Origin: an uncultured Parafilimonas sp.
GTDB lineage: Bacteria > Bacteroidota > Bacteroidia > Chitinophagales > Chitinophagaceae
DNA: 64,000 nt
Assembly (NCBI GenBank): GCA_903882935.1
Contig: CAIRZB010000037.1
Coordinates: 51,900 to 115,899 of the forward strand
Direction of reading: 5' to 3'
Numbering within the stretch: position 1 is the stretch's first letter; each line of letters opens with the position of its first letter. Under the pieces are notes generated by a model, which made no database searches, was not told the origin of the DNA, and saw only the letters and a program-made list of their open reading frames with translations. The translations under genes were made by a program, and so were the position numbers. This document shows positions 8,135-16,882 of this stretch, one piece after another.

Positions 8135-9535
8135 TTATTTTACTGATTGAATAAATAAATCAAGGCTGCCTGTTGCGGCGGCCTTGTCAAGATTGGCTAA
8201 AAACCAGTCGCTGAGTGTTTGCACATAGTCCGTTTGGGCCCTGTACAAAACAAAAGTTGCATTGGTAAGGTCAACCAAGTTTATGATACCCGCTTTATAC
8301 TGGGCCGTTTTTTGGTTGTACCCATCCACCGATGCGCCTATTTGCACGGGTATCTCTTGCAGGTTTTGCCAAGCTGTGGTAATAGCGGTACCGGCATTGT
8401 TGCTTATGTTTTGCAGGTATAGCATTTGCTGGTTAAGTGCCTGGCTGCTGGCTATGGTTTGGTAATGGGTTACCGCCAGCCTATCCCTTTTATGCAGTGG
8501 GTTAAATAAATCGTAGGAAATAGTTACCCCCGCCATGTAGTTAAGCCGCTGGTAACCCAGCCCAGTGGAGAGGGATTTATAATCGCTGTTATAATCGATA
8601 CTGCTGCCACGGCCCCAAACAGTACCCATTAACACTATCCTGGGCAGGTAACTTTTTTTAACCAAATTTTCTGCTGAAAGAAATACCTGCTTTTGTTTTT
8701 CGTAATAATCTGTCAGCGGGTTATAGGTGCTATCAAACACATTTCCCGCTATACTCATCGCCCCCAAATAAGCTTTGGTGGTATTTGTGTCGGGTAAAAT
8801 TACATCTGCGGGCAAGCCGGTAATATACCCAAGCTGTTGCTGCAATTGCAACACCTTGCCTGCGGTTTGGTTAAACTGTATTCGGGTGCGTGATAATTCG
8901 GCCAGTGCCAATGAGGAGTCCGCCCCTGGTTTAATACCGCTTCTTGTAACAGCCTGTATAACCTTATATACATCCGTATAGCGTTGTACGTTTTGCCTGT
9001 CAACCTCCAACTGGTACATATTTTTCCTCAATTCAAAATATAACTGCCCCGTTTGCCAGGCAAGCTGGTACTGCTGCTGGGCAAGGTCGGCCCTGTTTAC
9101 ATTGGCGCCCGCCTGTGCATTTTGTACCACTGCTTTTTTGTAGCCGAAGTCTTCCAAATCGTACTGGCTGTACAGAATGCCAATATTGCCCGTGGCTGGT
9201 TGGTAATTGTTGGTGGAATGGATGCCTGATGAGGTGGACGGGATGATGCCGTACGATGAATATGACCCCGGCAAGGAATTGTCTGTACTTAAAGCCAGTT
9301 CGTCTGCAACAGTGGCGGTGGGCAAAAATGAATTGCGCACAAACCGGGTTTGTGCATCTGCACCATTTATTAATGCCTGCTTTTGCGCGAGTATAGGCAG
9401 GTGGTGCCTGGCTGAATCTATTAACTGCTTCAACGAAACCGGTGTTGATTGCTGCGCTGGTAAAGGCATGGGCAGCATAAAAAGCATCATTAACGACATG
9501 GTACACCATGTCATGGTTTTATAGAAAAAAAACAT
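8135..9535 (-). CDS. TolC-family outer-membrane efflux channel
   Basis: Outer-membrane efflux protein (OEP/TolC fold), about 466 residues from the ATG at 9535. Upstream in-frame codons include only TTG. A signal peptide ends near MPLPAQQ. The body has the two-fold repeat of long helices and beta-strands typical of the family, such as LIDSARHHLPILAQKQA and a second half around ENLVKKSYLPRI. It provides the exit duct for the RND pump and adaptor encoded just downstream in the same operon. Confidence 0.9.
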   Translation of the reverse strand: MFFFYKTMTWCTMSLMMLFMLPMPLPAQQSTPVSLKQLIDSARHHLPILAQKQALINGADAQTRFVRNSFLPTATVADELALSTDNSLPGSYSSYGIIPSTSSGIHSTNNYQPATGNIGILYSQYDLEDFGYKKAVVQNAQAGANVNRADLAQQQYQLAWQTGQLYFELRKNMYQLEVDRQNVQRYTDVYKVIQAVTRSGIKPGADSSLALAELSRTRIQFNQTAGKVLQLQQQLGYITGLPADVILPDTNTTKAYLGAMSIAGNVFDSTYNPLTDYYEKQKQVFLSAENLVKKSYLPRIVLMGTVWGRGSSIDYNSDYKSLSTGLGYQRLNYMAGVTISYDLFNPLHKRDRLAVTHYQTIASSQALNQQMLYLQNISNNAGTAITTAWQNLQEIPVQIGASVDGYNQKTAQYKAGIINLVDLTNATFVLYRAQTDYVQTLSDWFLANLDKAAATGSLDLFIQSVK

Positions 9536-9586
9536 ATTATTTTTCTTTTTGATCAAAAACAAATAAAGAGGAACCTAAAAATTTGA

Positions 9587-9967
9587 TTAAATACAAGGAG
9601 GTCCGCGGAGAGGTTTACATAAAAGGTAGCAATCTATTTTGGGGCATGAATGGATGGGCCACCCAGTAGAAATAACTATGTAAGAAAGGGGCTGTACAAA
9701 AGAATAGGGCAGTATTGCAGGGGAAGCTACCGGCTGGTAACGTTTGTTTAGCTTAAACTTTGGGGGTGTTTCGCTAATGCCCTTTGCCTTAATGACAGTT
9801 ACACCCGGATTGCCTTTCTGCAAAAAACCGTGTTGACCGACGGGTGCAAAGTCGTTATACGCACAGGCCATAAATGCGGCCTGGGTTTGCACAAAAAAGA
9901 AGGCACACAACACTACCGCGAATGATACCTTGTAGAGCGCATATTTTAAGTGTAACCTTTTTTGCAC
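9587..9967 (-). CDS. Small secreted protein of unknown function, first gene of the efflux operon
   Basis: A 126-residue protein with an N-terminal hydrophobic signal (YKVSFAVVLCAFFFVQTQA) that would be exported. No domain was recognised. The central part is basic (FKLNKRYQPV), and the C-terminus has four cysteines within about 20 residues. The only plausible start is GTG at 9967. It is supported by a perfect TATATTTG box on the minus strand ending 4 bases upstream, which also marks the likely promoter of the whole operon. It ends about 50 bases before the TolC start. It may be a periplasmic accessory or a leader peptide-like gene for the pump; no function can be assigned. Confidence 0.6.
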   Translation of the reverse strand: MQKRLHLKYALYKVSFAVVLCAFFFVQTQAAFMACAYNDFAPVGQHGFLQKGNPGVTVIKAKGISETPPKFKLNKRYQPVASPAILPYSFVQPLSYIVISTGWPIHSCPKIDCYLLCKPLRGPPCI

Positions 9968-9971
9968 GGCG

Positions 9972-9979
9972 CAAATATA
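9972..9979 (-). promoter_or_regulatory. Bacteroidota -7 box of the efflux operon
   Basis: TATATTTG on the minus strand matches TAnnTTTG exactly and lies 4 bases before the GTG start at 9967. That spacing would place the transcript start at or near the start codon. No good -33 TTTG is seen. Confidence 0.5.
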
Positions 9980-10129
9980 AAAAAAACACGGCGAAGGAAT
10001 AGTTAAACCGTGAGCAGCCCATTTTTATCGGTGGATAACAATTTACAAAATATTACCTGTCCCCAATTTTATACACAATAATTTAGCACTGGGAATATTT
10101 AAAGGGCATTATTAAGTACACGGCTATTT

Positions 10130-11110
10130 ATGGCATTATTACAAGTATCAAACATACGCAAACAATTACAGGGGGCGCAACTGTTAAAGGGCATCAGCTT
10201 TACGCAGACGGTGCTGCAAAGGGTTGCCATTACGGGTGAAACTGGCAGCGGCAAAAGCACGCTGCTTAAAATTATTGCAGGCCTTGTGCAGGCGGATGAC
10301 GGCGTGGTTGTTTTTGATGGAAGAAAGGTGCGGGGGCCTTTGGAAAAACTGATGCCAGGCCACAAAGGCATCGGCTACCTGTCCCAGCATTATGAGTTGC
10401 TGAACAACTATACCGTAGAAGCCCTTCTCTCCCACCCTAACTTGCTTTCCCCACAAGAAGCGGCGGACTTATACGAAGTTTGCCGGATAAGCCATTTATT
10501 ACAACGAAGGACAGACCAACTCTCCGGTGGGGAAAAACAGCGTATTGCGCTGGCGAGGATATTGATAACATCCCCAAAATTGCTTTTGTTAGACGAACCT
10601 TTTTCTAACCTTGACCTGATACATAAATCCATCTTAAAAGCTGTTATTGAAGATATCGGCAACCGGCTGCACGTTACTTGCATCCTTACCTCGCACGACC
10701 CGCTTGATACACTGTCCTGGGCCGATGAAATGCTGGTGATGCAAAACGGTATGCTTATACAGCAGGGGCACCCTAAACAGATATACCAAAACCCGGTAAA
10801 TGAATATACGGCGGGGTTAACGGGCAGCTATAATATTCTTAGCCCGGCACAGGCCAAAAACATTCCCGCATTACAGGCTTTGGATACAGAAGGCAAAAAC
10901 ATATGCATCCGGCCGGAGCATTTTACTATCGCTACTTCAAATGCAGGGTTTGCGGCTACAGTGGAAAATGTAATTTTTTGGGGCAGTTATTACGAATTGG
11001 TGGTTTTATATAACGGCGATACGCTGCGTATTAAAACTATGGAACGAAACTATAAAAAAGGCGATGCGGTAAAAGTGTCAGTTGCGGCGGAAGATGTGTG
11101 GTTGATATAG
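10130..11110 (+). CDS. ABC transporter ATP-binding protein with C-terminal TOBE-like domain
   Basis: A 326-residue ABC ATPase. Walker A is GETGSGKST (residues 36-44), the Q-loop is in GYLSQHYEL, the signature is LSGGEKQR, Walker B is LLLLDEPFSNLD, and the switch histidine is in TSHDPLD. The last 80 residues (ICIRPEHF to the end) look like the TOBE regulatory/substrate domain of PotA/FbpC/ModC-type importers. No permease or binding-protein gene is adjacent, so it is an orphan here. It may serve a permease encoded elsewhere. It is flanked by a 162-base gap and an unknown membrane protein. Confidence 0.88.
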   Translation: MALLQVSNIRKQLQGAQLLKGISFTQTVLQRVAITGETGSGKSTLLKIIAGLVQADDGVVVFDGRKVRGPLEKLMPGHKGIGYLSQHYELLNNYTVEALLSHPNLLSPQEAADLYEVCRISHLLQRRTDQLSGGEKQRIALARILITSPKLLLLDEPFSNLDLIHKSILKAVIEDIGNRLHVTCILTSHDPLDTLSWADEMLVMQNGMLIQQGHPKQIYQNPVNEYTAGLTGSYNILSPAQAKNIPALQALDTEGKNICIRPEHFTIATSNAGFAATVENVIFWGSYYELVVLYNGDTLRIKTMERNYKKGDAVKVSVAAEDVWLI

Positions 11111-11255
11111 AGGGGGTAAGTGTTTTTTTATTCATTAAACTGTCTGCTTTGGGAAAATGTCTACTTTCCAATCAGAATTTTTTAACTCCATATTTTACGA
11201 GAGGCGTTTTGGTGTTGAATTAGCAAAATAGAAATAATTAATTAAACATTTTTGT

Positions 11256-11888
11256 ATGTTTTGGACACATATTTATGACTTGGTGATGAAAATTGGGGTA
11301 TTGTTTTTGTCAATTATCATTTTACATAATATACCTTTTCTCGAAGACAAAGGTATTGTTGTTACTTGCGTCTCCTTGATTATCAGTGTTGTTTCTTACA
11401 TACTATTTCTGAGAACATTAGGCAGTTATTTGTACTGTAGGCTGTCCCTTAAAATGCCTATTAATTTTAAACAGGCAGAAGCCTTGAATGAGGCGCTCGC
11501 ACCCAACCCATTCCCATTTACAAATTTACTTTGGCTGCCATTAAAGGAGGTGAAAGATTTGCACGTTGAACACAAATACGAAACCGCCATTGCATTACTT
11601 TACCAATGGAAACTAGACAAACAACGTAAGCGAGAGGAGCAAATAAACCAATCAAAAAATAACTCACCTATTATTAAAGGGCTTGAAAGATTGTCCGTTG
11701 TTATTGTATTGGCATCATTTGCAACCAGCTTTCTTAAACTTCCACCAGCAACTTTTGTTATCCAATATTATTGTAACCTCTTTGACACCAATGAATATTC
11801 ACCCTTCTTTATCAGTTGCATCATGACTATCGTTTGTTTACTGCCCATTATACTTATAAAACGAAAGCTTGAAAATAAAACAACATAA
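11256..11888 (+). CDS. Hypothetical membrane protein
   Basis: A 210-residue protein with no recognised family. Two hydrophobic segments lie near the N-terminus (about 10-30 and 35-55) and two near the C-terminus (about 145-165 and 185-205). Between them is a charged, probably cytoplasmic region with a helical stretch rich in Lys, Arg, Glu and Gln (LYQWKLDKQRKREEQINQSK). The gene is visibly richer in A and T than its neighbours, which may point to later acquisition. A TTTTTG lies just before the ATG. It stands alone, convergent with the MMPL gene. Confidence 0.65.
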   Translation: MFWTHIYDLVMKIGVLFLSIIILHNIPFLEDKGIVVTCVSLIISVVSYILFLRTLGSYLYCRLSLKMPINFKQAEALNEALAPNPFPFTNLLWLPLKEVKDLHVEHKYETAIALLYQWKLDKQRKREEQINQSKNNSPIIKGLERLSVVIVLASFATSFLKLPPATFVIQYYCNLFDTNEYSPFFISCIMTIVCLLPIILIKRKLENKTT

Positions 11889-12079
11889 GATTGATAGGCC
11901 GAATTGGCAGTTGCATCCACTTTTTAACAAATAAAATCCAGTGCTTTCAAATTGTAACTCCCACGCTTTTTGCCCACCAATGTACAAACCGTAAAAGGTG
12001 TGACACTCCAAGGGAGCCCTATGGACAACCACAGCCCAATAGTAGCACTAACGCTAAGCACCCCCAACACTACCCCCGC

Positions 12080-14431
12080 CTATACCGCAGCCGTTACGGT
12101 GGCATTTCCCTTTTTTGCCAGTGCTTTAATCAACACCGGCAGCAAAGTAAGGTTGGTTATGGTGCCGGTTACCAAGGTAAGTGAGGTTAACCAACCGAGT
12201 GCTTTGGTGCCGCCAAACTCGCTCATGCAAAAAATAACAAAACCTGCCACCAGCACCAAAGATGTATATATAATGCTTATGCCGGTATGGCGTATGGTTT
12301 GCTTTAAGGTAACCGGCACGTTGTAGTTAAAATGTGGCAGCTCCTGTTTATAATTTACCAAAAACCGTATGGTAACGTCAATGGCAATACCCAACGCCAC
12401 GCTGAAAACCAATACCGTGGAGGGCTTTAGCGATATGCCAGCCCAGCCCATAACACCGGCCGTAATTACCAGTGGCACTATGTTGGGTATTAAGGAGCAA
12501 AGCAAAATGCGCGCCGAGCGGAAAAGGTATAACATACACAAAGCAATAAGCAAAAATGCCCACATAATGCTTTGCTTAAGGCCGTCTATAATAAAGGTAC
12601 TACCCTCTAAAAAAGTAACGCTGGCCCCGGTAAAAGTTATTTTGTAATTGGCGGTGTCGAATGTTTTTTTGGCTACCGAATCAAAATCGGCCAACAACCC
12701 GGGCAGTTTGGCGCTGCCAATATCCAGCATGTTTACGCTTATGCGCGCCTGCTGTTTTGCACTGTCAATAAAGCTGCCGAGCAGCCTGTTCAGCTGGTCT
12801 TTTTTGGCACTGTTTTCTTTACCGCCGCTTTTAAGTAGGCCCGCCATTATGGGCAGGTCAAAACTGGTGGGTATTCCGTAGTTGGCACTGTCGCCACCGT
12901 ATAATACCTGCCGTACAAATTTTAAGCCCTCCACATACGATAACGGCTTGGCTGTCTCCGGCCTGGAGGCGATATACTGCGAAAAAGAATCAATTTTCTC
13001 AATATTCTTAATAGCCCTGGAGGAACTGAGCAACCCGTTTTTCTTTTTGGTGTCAACCACTATTTCCAGCGGCATTATGCCGTCAAAGTTTTGCTCAAAC
13101 CATTTAATGTCGGTGTACACCACGTCTTTCTTCGGCAGGTCATCCACCACAAAACCCTCTTTGTTCAATTTGGTCATCCCAATCACCGAAATAACTACCA
13201 CCAGCCCGGTAATGCCATAAATCCATTTGCCGTGGTTAAAGGCCCAGTTTTCAAGCTGCACCAATAGTTTTTCCAGTAATTTATTGTCAAGGTATTTTAC
13301 GTGGCGTTTCTTAGGCGGGGGCAAAAAGCTTAACACCGGCGGTATAAAAATTAATGAGATGATGAACAGGGCCATGATGTTTATGCCCGATACCACACCA
13401 AACTCTTTTAGTAAATCGCTGTGGGTAAACGCAAACACAGCAAAGCCGATGGCGGCGGCAATATTGCAAAAAAGTGTTACCACCCCCATGCGGCCCACCA
13501 TGTTTATTAAGGCCTTGTTTTTATCGCCGGTTTCGCGGTAGCTGGTATGGTATTTATTTAAAAAGTATATGCAATTAGGCACCCCTATCACTACAATCAA
13601 GGGGGGTATAATGGCGGTTAACAGGGTAATTTTATACCCGCACAGCACCATGGTACCCACGCTGAATACCACACCCATGCCCACCACCAGCAGGCTCATT
13701 ACAGTGGCACTTACTGACCGGAAAAATAGCAGCAAGGTTATGGCCGAAAGCAGCAGGCTGCCTGTTAAAAACCAGTTCATTTCCTTGGCTATGCGGTTGG
13801 CCACATTGGTACGTATAAACGGCAGGCCGCTAACATGCGCTTTTAACCCGGTGCTTTGCTCAAATATGGCCACTTGCTGCAATATATCGCTTACCAGCCG
13901 GGTACGGGCCTTGCTTTGCACGCTGTCTTTGTCTAACTGTACGGCTGTTAAAAACGCACTGTCGTTGTTGTACAGCATGCCTTTGTAAATGGGCAGGTTT
14001 TCAAAACCTGCTTTGTCGGTACTTAGCTGTTGTTGGTAAGCGTAAGGGTAGTGGAATATTTTTAGGGGCACCAGCTTTTTGGTGGCCGTGTCCTGCACAA
14101 AATCCAATGCCGCAGGCACGCTCAACACCTCTTTAACCCCGGCTACTTTTTTAAGGTTTTTGTCCAGCGCGGCCAAAGCGTTAAAAACCGGCACGGTAAA
14201 AAGGCTGTGCGTGCCAATGCCCAGCACCATAGTATTGCCGTCGTCACCAAATTTTTGGCGGAAGGCTTGGTATTCAATGTATTTTTCGTTATCCTTCGGT
14301 ATGGCCCTGGAGTTGTCGTAGCTTAACTGCACCTTGCTGGCCTGGTAGCCCATAAAGGCCGTGGCGGTAACTATTATCACCAACATAGCAATGCGGAACC
14401 GTAAAATAAACTGGGCCAAACTATACCACAT
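12080..14431 (-). CDS. RND superfamily exporter, MMPL-type
   Basis: A 783-residue transporter with the two-fold architecture of the MMPL/RND family: TM1, a periplasmic domain, a five-helix bundle, then the same again. The segment from VGMGVVFSVGTMVLCG to IPPLIVVIGVPNCIYFLNKYH is the sterol-sensing-domain-like bundle of bacterial predicted exporters. The counterpart in the second half is VFSVALGIAIDVTIRFLVNYK, with the conserved Asp. Such proteins export lipids or hydrophobic compounds without needing a TolC partner; the cargo here is unknown. It is monocistronic, with no adaptor or regulator beside it. Confidence 0.88.
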   Translation of the reverse strand: MWYSLAQFILRFRIAMLVIIVTATAFMGYQASKVQLSYDNSRAIPKDNEKYIEYQAFRQKFGDDGNTMVLGIGTHSLFTVPVFNALAALDKNLKKVAGVKEVLSVPAALDFVQDTATKKLVPLKIFHYPYAYQQQLSTDKAGFENLPIYKGMLYNNDSAFLTAVQLDKDSVQSKARTRLVSDILQQVAIFEQSTGLKAHVSGLPFIRTNVANRIAKEMNWFLTGSLLLSAITLLLFFRSVSATVMSLLVVGMGVVFSVGTMVLCGYKITLLTAIIPPLIVVIGVPNCIYFLNKYHTSYRETGDKNKALINMVGRMGVVTLFCNIAAAIGFAVFAFTHSDLLKEFGVVSGINIMALFIISLIFIPPVLSFLPPPKKRHVKYLDNKLLEKLLVQLENWAFNHGKWIYGITGLVVVISVIGMTKLNKEGFVVDDLPKKDVVYTDIKWFEQNFDGIMPLEIVVDTKKKNGLLSSSRAIKNIEKIDSFSQYIASRPETAKPLSYVEGLKFVRQVLYGGDSANYGIPTSFDLPIMAGLLKSGGKENSAKKDQLNRLLGSFIDSAKQQARISVNMLDIGSAKLPGLLADFDSVAKKTFDTANYKITFTGASVTFLEGSTFIIDGLKQSIMWAFLLIALCMLYLFRSARILLCSLIPNIVPLVITAGVMGWAGISLKPSTVLVFSVALGIAIDVTIRFLVNYKQELPHFNYNVPVTLKQTIRHTGISIIYTSLVLVAGFVIFCMSEFGGTKALGWLTSLTLVTGTITNLTLLPVLIKALAKKGNATVTAAV

Positions 14432-14834
14432 AGTAACGTTTTATTGCCGGGTAAGTTGCGCTGTTTTCGCGTCACCCCAACCCTCTCCTTGCGGAGAAGG
14501 GGCCATAGAGGCAAACCTTGTGTGGTGCATATTTGCAATAAAAAAACTCGCTAAAAAATGCAAGCCCTTGTACCCATCAATATGCACAACACTTACACCG
14601 GCATTGGTTTTTAATAGCCGCAAAGAAACAGTTTTATATATTACGGAGTGTTACTGGCTTGTTATTTGGCCGTGAAAATGGCTATTAAATAGTTATTTTA
14701 ATACCCGTTTACCTAAATTTTGTTCAGCAAAACAAATTCCTAAAAAACAGCTTGCGCCGTAGCCACAAAAAAATACTGCAAAAAATTTGGCTGACAAGAA
14801 TAATCGACGTTACTTTGAATTACAAAGTGCTTTT
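14432..14834 (+). other. Intergenic region, 403 bases
   Basis: No supported gene. It contains a small imperfect hairpin at 14481-14502 (CCCTCTCC, TTGC loop, GGAGAAGG) between the divergent MMPL and CreD-locus genes. The operator-like palindrome of the CreD locus is at its right end. Confidence 0.5.
14811..14834 (+). promoter_or_regulatory. Operator-like palindrome before the first CreD-locus gene
   Basis: ACTTTG (14812-14817), five bases, CAAAGT (14823-14828): a perfect 6-bp inverted repeat. It overlaps a -7-like box (TTACTTTG) and is followed by GCTTTTATG. Almost the same sequence precedes the gene at 15883. It is probably the binding site of the winged-helix regulator encoded between them; this is inferred from position. 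Confidence 0.6.
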
Positions 14835-15488
14835 ATGAATAATAACAACCATCCCCTGGACACCCTGCAAGACATAAAACAGATGATGGAGCGTAGCAGC
14901 CGCTTTATAAGCCTAAGCGGGCTTAGCGGCATTGCCGCCGGGGCTTGTGCATTGGTGGGTGCGTGGTTTGCCAATACCATTATAAGCCAAAGCAGCAGGC
15001 TGGCCAATTATAAAGCAGTACTGCACGAGGGCGGGGAAACGTCCATACAAGCCTACATGGGGCACCCGTTGGTGCATATTGCGGCCGTTACATTTATCGC
15101 GGCTTTTGTATTGGCTTTTACATTCACGTACATACGCAGCCGCCAACACGGCATACCCATTTGGGGCAAAACAAGCAGGCGCTTGCTTATAAATGTTAGC
15201 ATACCATTAATTGCGGGCGGTTTGTATTTGCTAAAGTTAATGACTGAAAGGGCATACGGCCTTATAGCACCTGGCTGCCTTATATTTTATGGCCTCGCTT
15301 TAATAAACGGGGCAAAGTACACCGTGCACGAGGTACGCTACCTTGGCTACTGCCAATTAGCGTTAGGTTTGGTGAGTTTAAGTTTTACCGGTTACGGACT
15401 GTATTTTTGGGCAATTGGCTTTGGTGTGTTGCATATTGCATACGGTATTGTGATGTGGTTGAAATACGAGCGAACGCCTGCCGAATAA
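14835..15488 (+). CDS. Hypothetical membrane protein, CreD locus
   Basis: A protein of about 217 residues starting at the ATG at 14835. A longer reading from a TTG at 14787 would run through the promoter palindrome and is unlikely. The N-terminus (HPLDTLQDIKQMMERSSRF) is a soluble helix. Five or six hydrophobic segments follow, beginning with SLSGLSGIAAGACALVGAWF. No characterised domain was recognised. It is the first gene of a co-oriented set: this gene, a winged-helix regulator, two more membrane proteins and a CreD homologue. It therefore probably acts in the same envelope-related response. Confidence 0.78.
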   Translation: MNNNNHPLDTLQDIKQMMERSSRFISLSGLSGIAAGACALVGAWFANTIISQSSRLANYKAVLHEGGETSIQAYMGHPLVHIAAVTFIAAFVLAFTFTYIRSRQHGIPIWGKTSRRLLINVSIPLIAGGLYLLKLMTERAYGLIAPGCLIFYGLALINGAKYTVHEVRYLGYCQLALGLVSLSFTGYGLYFWAIGFGVLHIAYGIVMWLKYERTPAE

Positions 15489-15543
15489 TTGAATGACGGA
15501 GTATTGGCCTTAGCAATAAGCATTACCGGTAAGAAATGAATAC

Positions 15544-15843
15544 ATGAAGAACCTGATAGAAAATTTGAATAAGGTGTTTGACAGCCGGATACGGCTGGGC
15601 ATTATGAGCGCCTTGTTGGTGAACGAGGAAGTGAGCTTTAACGAGTTGAAGGAATTGATACAGGTTACCGACGGCAACCTTGCCAGCCATTTTAAAACAC
15701 TGGAGGAAAACGGGTATGTTAAGGTACATAAAGGCTTTATAGGCCGTAAAACAAACACCACTTACAGCGTTACAAAGGCCGGTGAAAAAGCCTTTAAGGC
15801 CCACTTGGACGCATTGGAAAAAATGATTAAATCGATAGAATAA
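15544..15843 (+). CDS. Winged-helix transcriptional regulator (HTH_34-like)
   Basis: A 99-residue single-domain winged-helix protein. The recognition region NELKELIQVTDGNLASHFKTLEENGYV (about 37-63) and the wing KGFIGRKTNTTYSVTKAG (about 66-83) match the small MarR/ArsR-like HTH_34 regulators. There is no ligand or metal-binding extension. It lies between two membrane-protein genes that share the same ACTTTG-N5-CAAAG palindrome in their leaders, so it most likely represses its own locus as a dimer. The inducing signal is not evident. Confidence 0.9.
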   Translation: MKNLIENLNKVFDSRIRLGIMSALLVNEEVSFNELKELIQVTDGNLASHFKTLEENGYVKVHKGFIGRKTNTTYSVTKAGEKAFKAHLDALEKMIKSIE

Positions 15844-15859
15844 TTTTTTTTACCTATTT

Positions 15860-15882
15860 ACTTTGAAAAACAAAGCACTTTT
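15860..15882 (+). promoter_or_regulatory. Second operator-like palindrome in the CreD locus
   Basis: ACTTTG (15860-15865), AAAAA, CAAAGC (15871-15876), then ACTTTTATG. It matches the copy at 14812 in arms, spacing and distance to the start codon. It implies that the genes from 15883 onwards have their own regulated promoter. Confidence 0.6.
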
Positions 15883-16311
15883 ATGAAACTATCATTTGTT
15901 ATTTATCTACAAGCATTGGGCATTTATCTGCTACTAACGTTGCCCACATTAACAGAACCCGTAATTTATATGTATTCAGCCATGTACGCTACTACCGCAG
16001 GCTTGGTGGCTTGGGTGGTGTTTTTGTTGGTGTTACTATTGGTTAACAAAAGCAAACCCAGCGCACCTATTGCAAAAGCCATACTTTTTACCACAATTGT
16101 TTTTGCCGTGGCTGCAGCTTACAAGGTTTTGCTGTTGGTCGCAATACCAGGACGAGGTTTTTGGCAGCTAGACACGGATATAGTTTTTCCTATTTTGGCA
16201 GTCATCTCCGGCTGGTTAAGCCTAGCCGCTAATTTTTGGAAATTTAAAGCACGTTTTTCCAAGCCCCTGCTTGATGGGTTTGAAACCATTTTCACCTACG
16301 ATAAAGCGTAA
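15883..16311 (+). CDS. Hypothetical four-helix membrane protein, CreD locus
   Basis: A 142-residue protein with four predicted membrane helices and no recognised family. It starts at the ATG that follows the second palindrome. Positive residues lie mainly between helices and at the C-terminus (KFKARFSKPLL). Its stop is 4 bases before the next gene, so it is co-transcribed with the sensor-like protein and CreD. No function can be assigned. Confidence 0.75.
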   Translation: MKLSFVIYLQALGIYLLLTLPTLTEPVIYMYSAMYATTAGLVAWVVFLLVLLLVNKSKPSAPIAKAILFTTIVFAVAAAYKVLLLVAIPGRGFWQLDTDIVFPILAVISGWLSLAANFWKFKARFSKPLLDGFETIFTYDKA

Positions 16312-16315
16312 AACC

Positions 16316-16876
16316 ATGGCACGTACCATCCTTCTACCGCATTTGGCGGCAGCCATTATTGCCACGGTGTTAACCGGATTGATATATGTAAGCGTGCAAC
16401 AGGCATACCGCATGGGGGCCAACGACCCACAATTACAAGTAGCCAGGCATATTGCATACAAAATTTCGGCAAACAGGCCTGTTACCAATATGGCGTATAA
16501 CGACACGGTTAACCTGTTGCAAAGCCTTGCCACATTTATACAGGTATACAATGCCAACCATGTGCTTATTACCTCAACGGGGTATATTGGGTTAACGGCA
16601 CCCTTGGTACCGCCAGGCGTGCTGGACGCTGCTGCCCACAATGGCGAAAACCTCGTTACCTGGCAACCCACGCAAGGCGTTCGGCTGGCTTGTGTAATTG
16701 AAGCCACGAGCAAGGGCAATTATGTATTGGTAGGCAGAAGCCTTGCCGAGGTGGAAAAAAGGGAGAGCAACCTTTTAACCATGTGTATACTTTGCTGGTT
16801 GGCTTGCATGGGCATACTTTGCTCGCATGCTTTGTTACAAAGCTGGCTGTTAAACAGGGAAAAAGCAAATACCTAA
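16316..16876 (+). CDS. Membrane-anchored protein with one periplasmic domain, CreD locus
   Basis: A 186-residue protein from the ATG at 16316, just after the upstream stop; an earlier in-frame ATG would overlap that gene. One helix near the N-terminus (PHLAAAIIATVLTGLIYVSV) and one near the C-terminus (LTMCILCWLACMGILCSHAL) flank about 130 periplasmic residues. The layout resembles the sensor half of a histidine kinase or chemoreceptor, but no HAMP, kinase or signalling output follows. It ends 6 bases before creD. It may sense an envelope signal for the CreD protein; this is inference. Confidence 0.72.
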   Translation: MARTILLPHLAAAIIATVLTGLIYVSVQQAYRMGANDPQLQVARHIAYKISANRPVTNMAYNDTVNLLQSLATFIQVYNANHVLITSTGYIGLTAPLVPPGVLDAAAHNGENLVTWQPTQGVRLACVIEATSKGNYVLVGRSLAEVEKRESNLLTMCILCWLACMGILCSHALLQSWLLNREKANT

Positions 16877-16882
16877 TATTAT

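Noticed and set aside
14481..14502. Hairpin CCCTCTCC/GGAGAAGG as a terminator or CRISPR repeat
   Set aside because: Stem is imperfect, has no T-run and occurs once; no spaced repeats exist.
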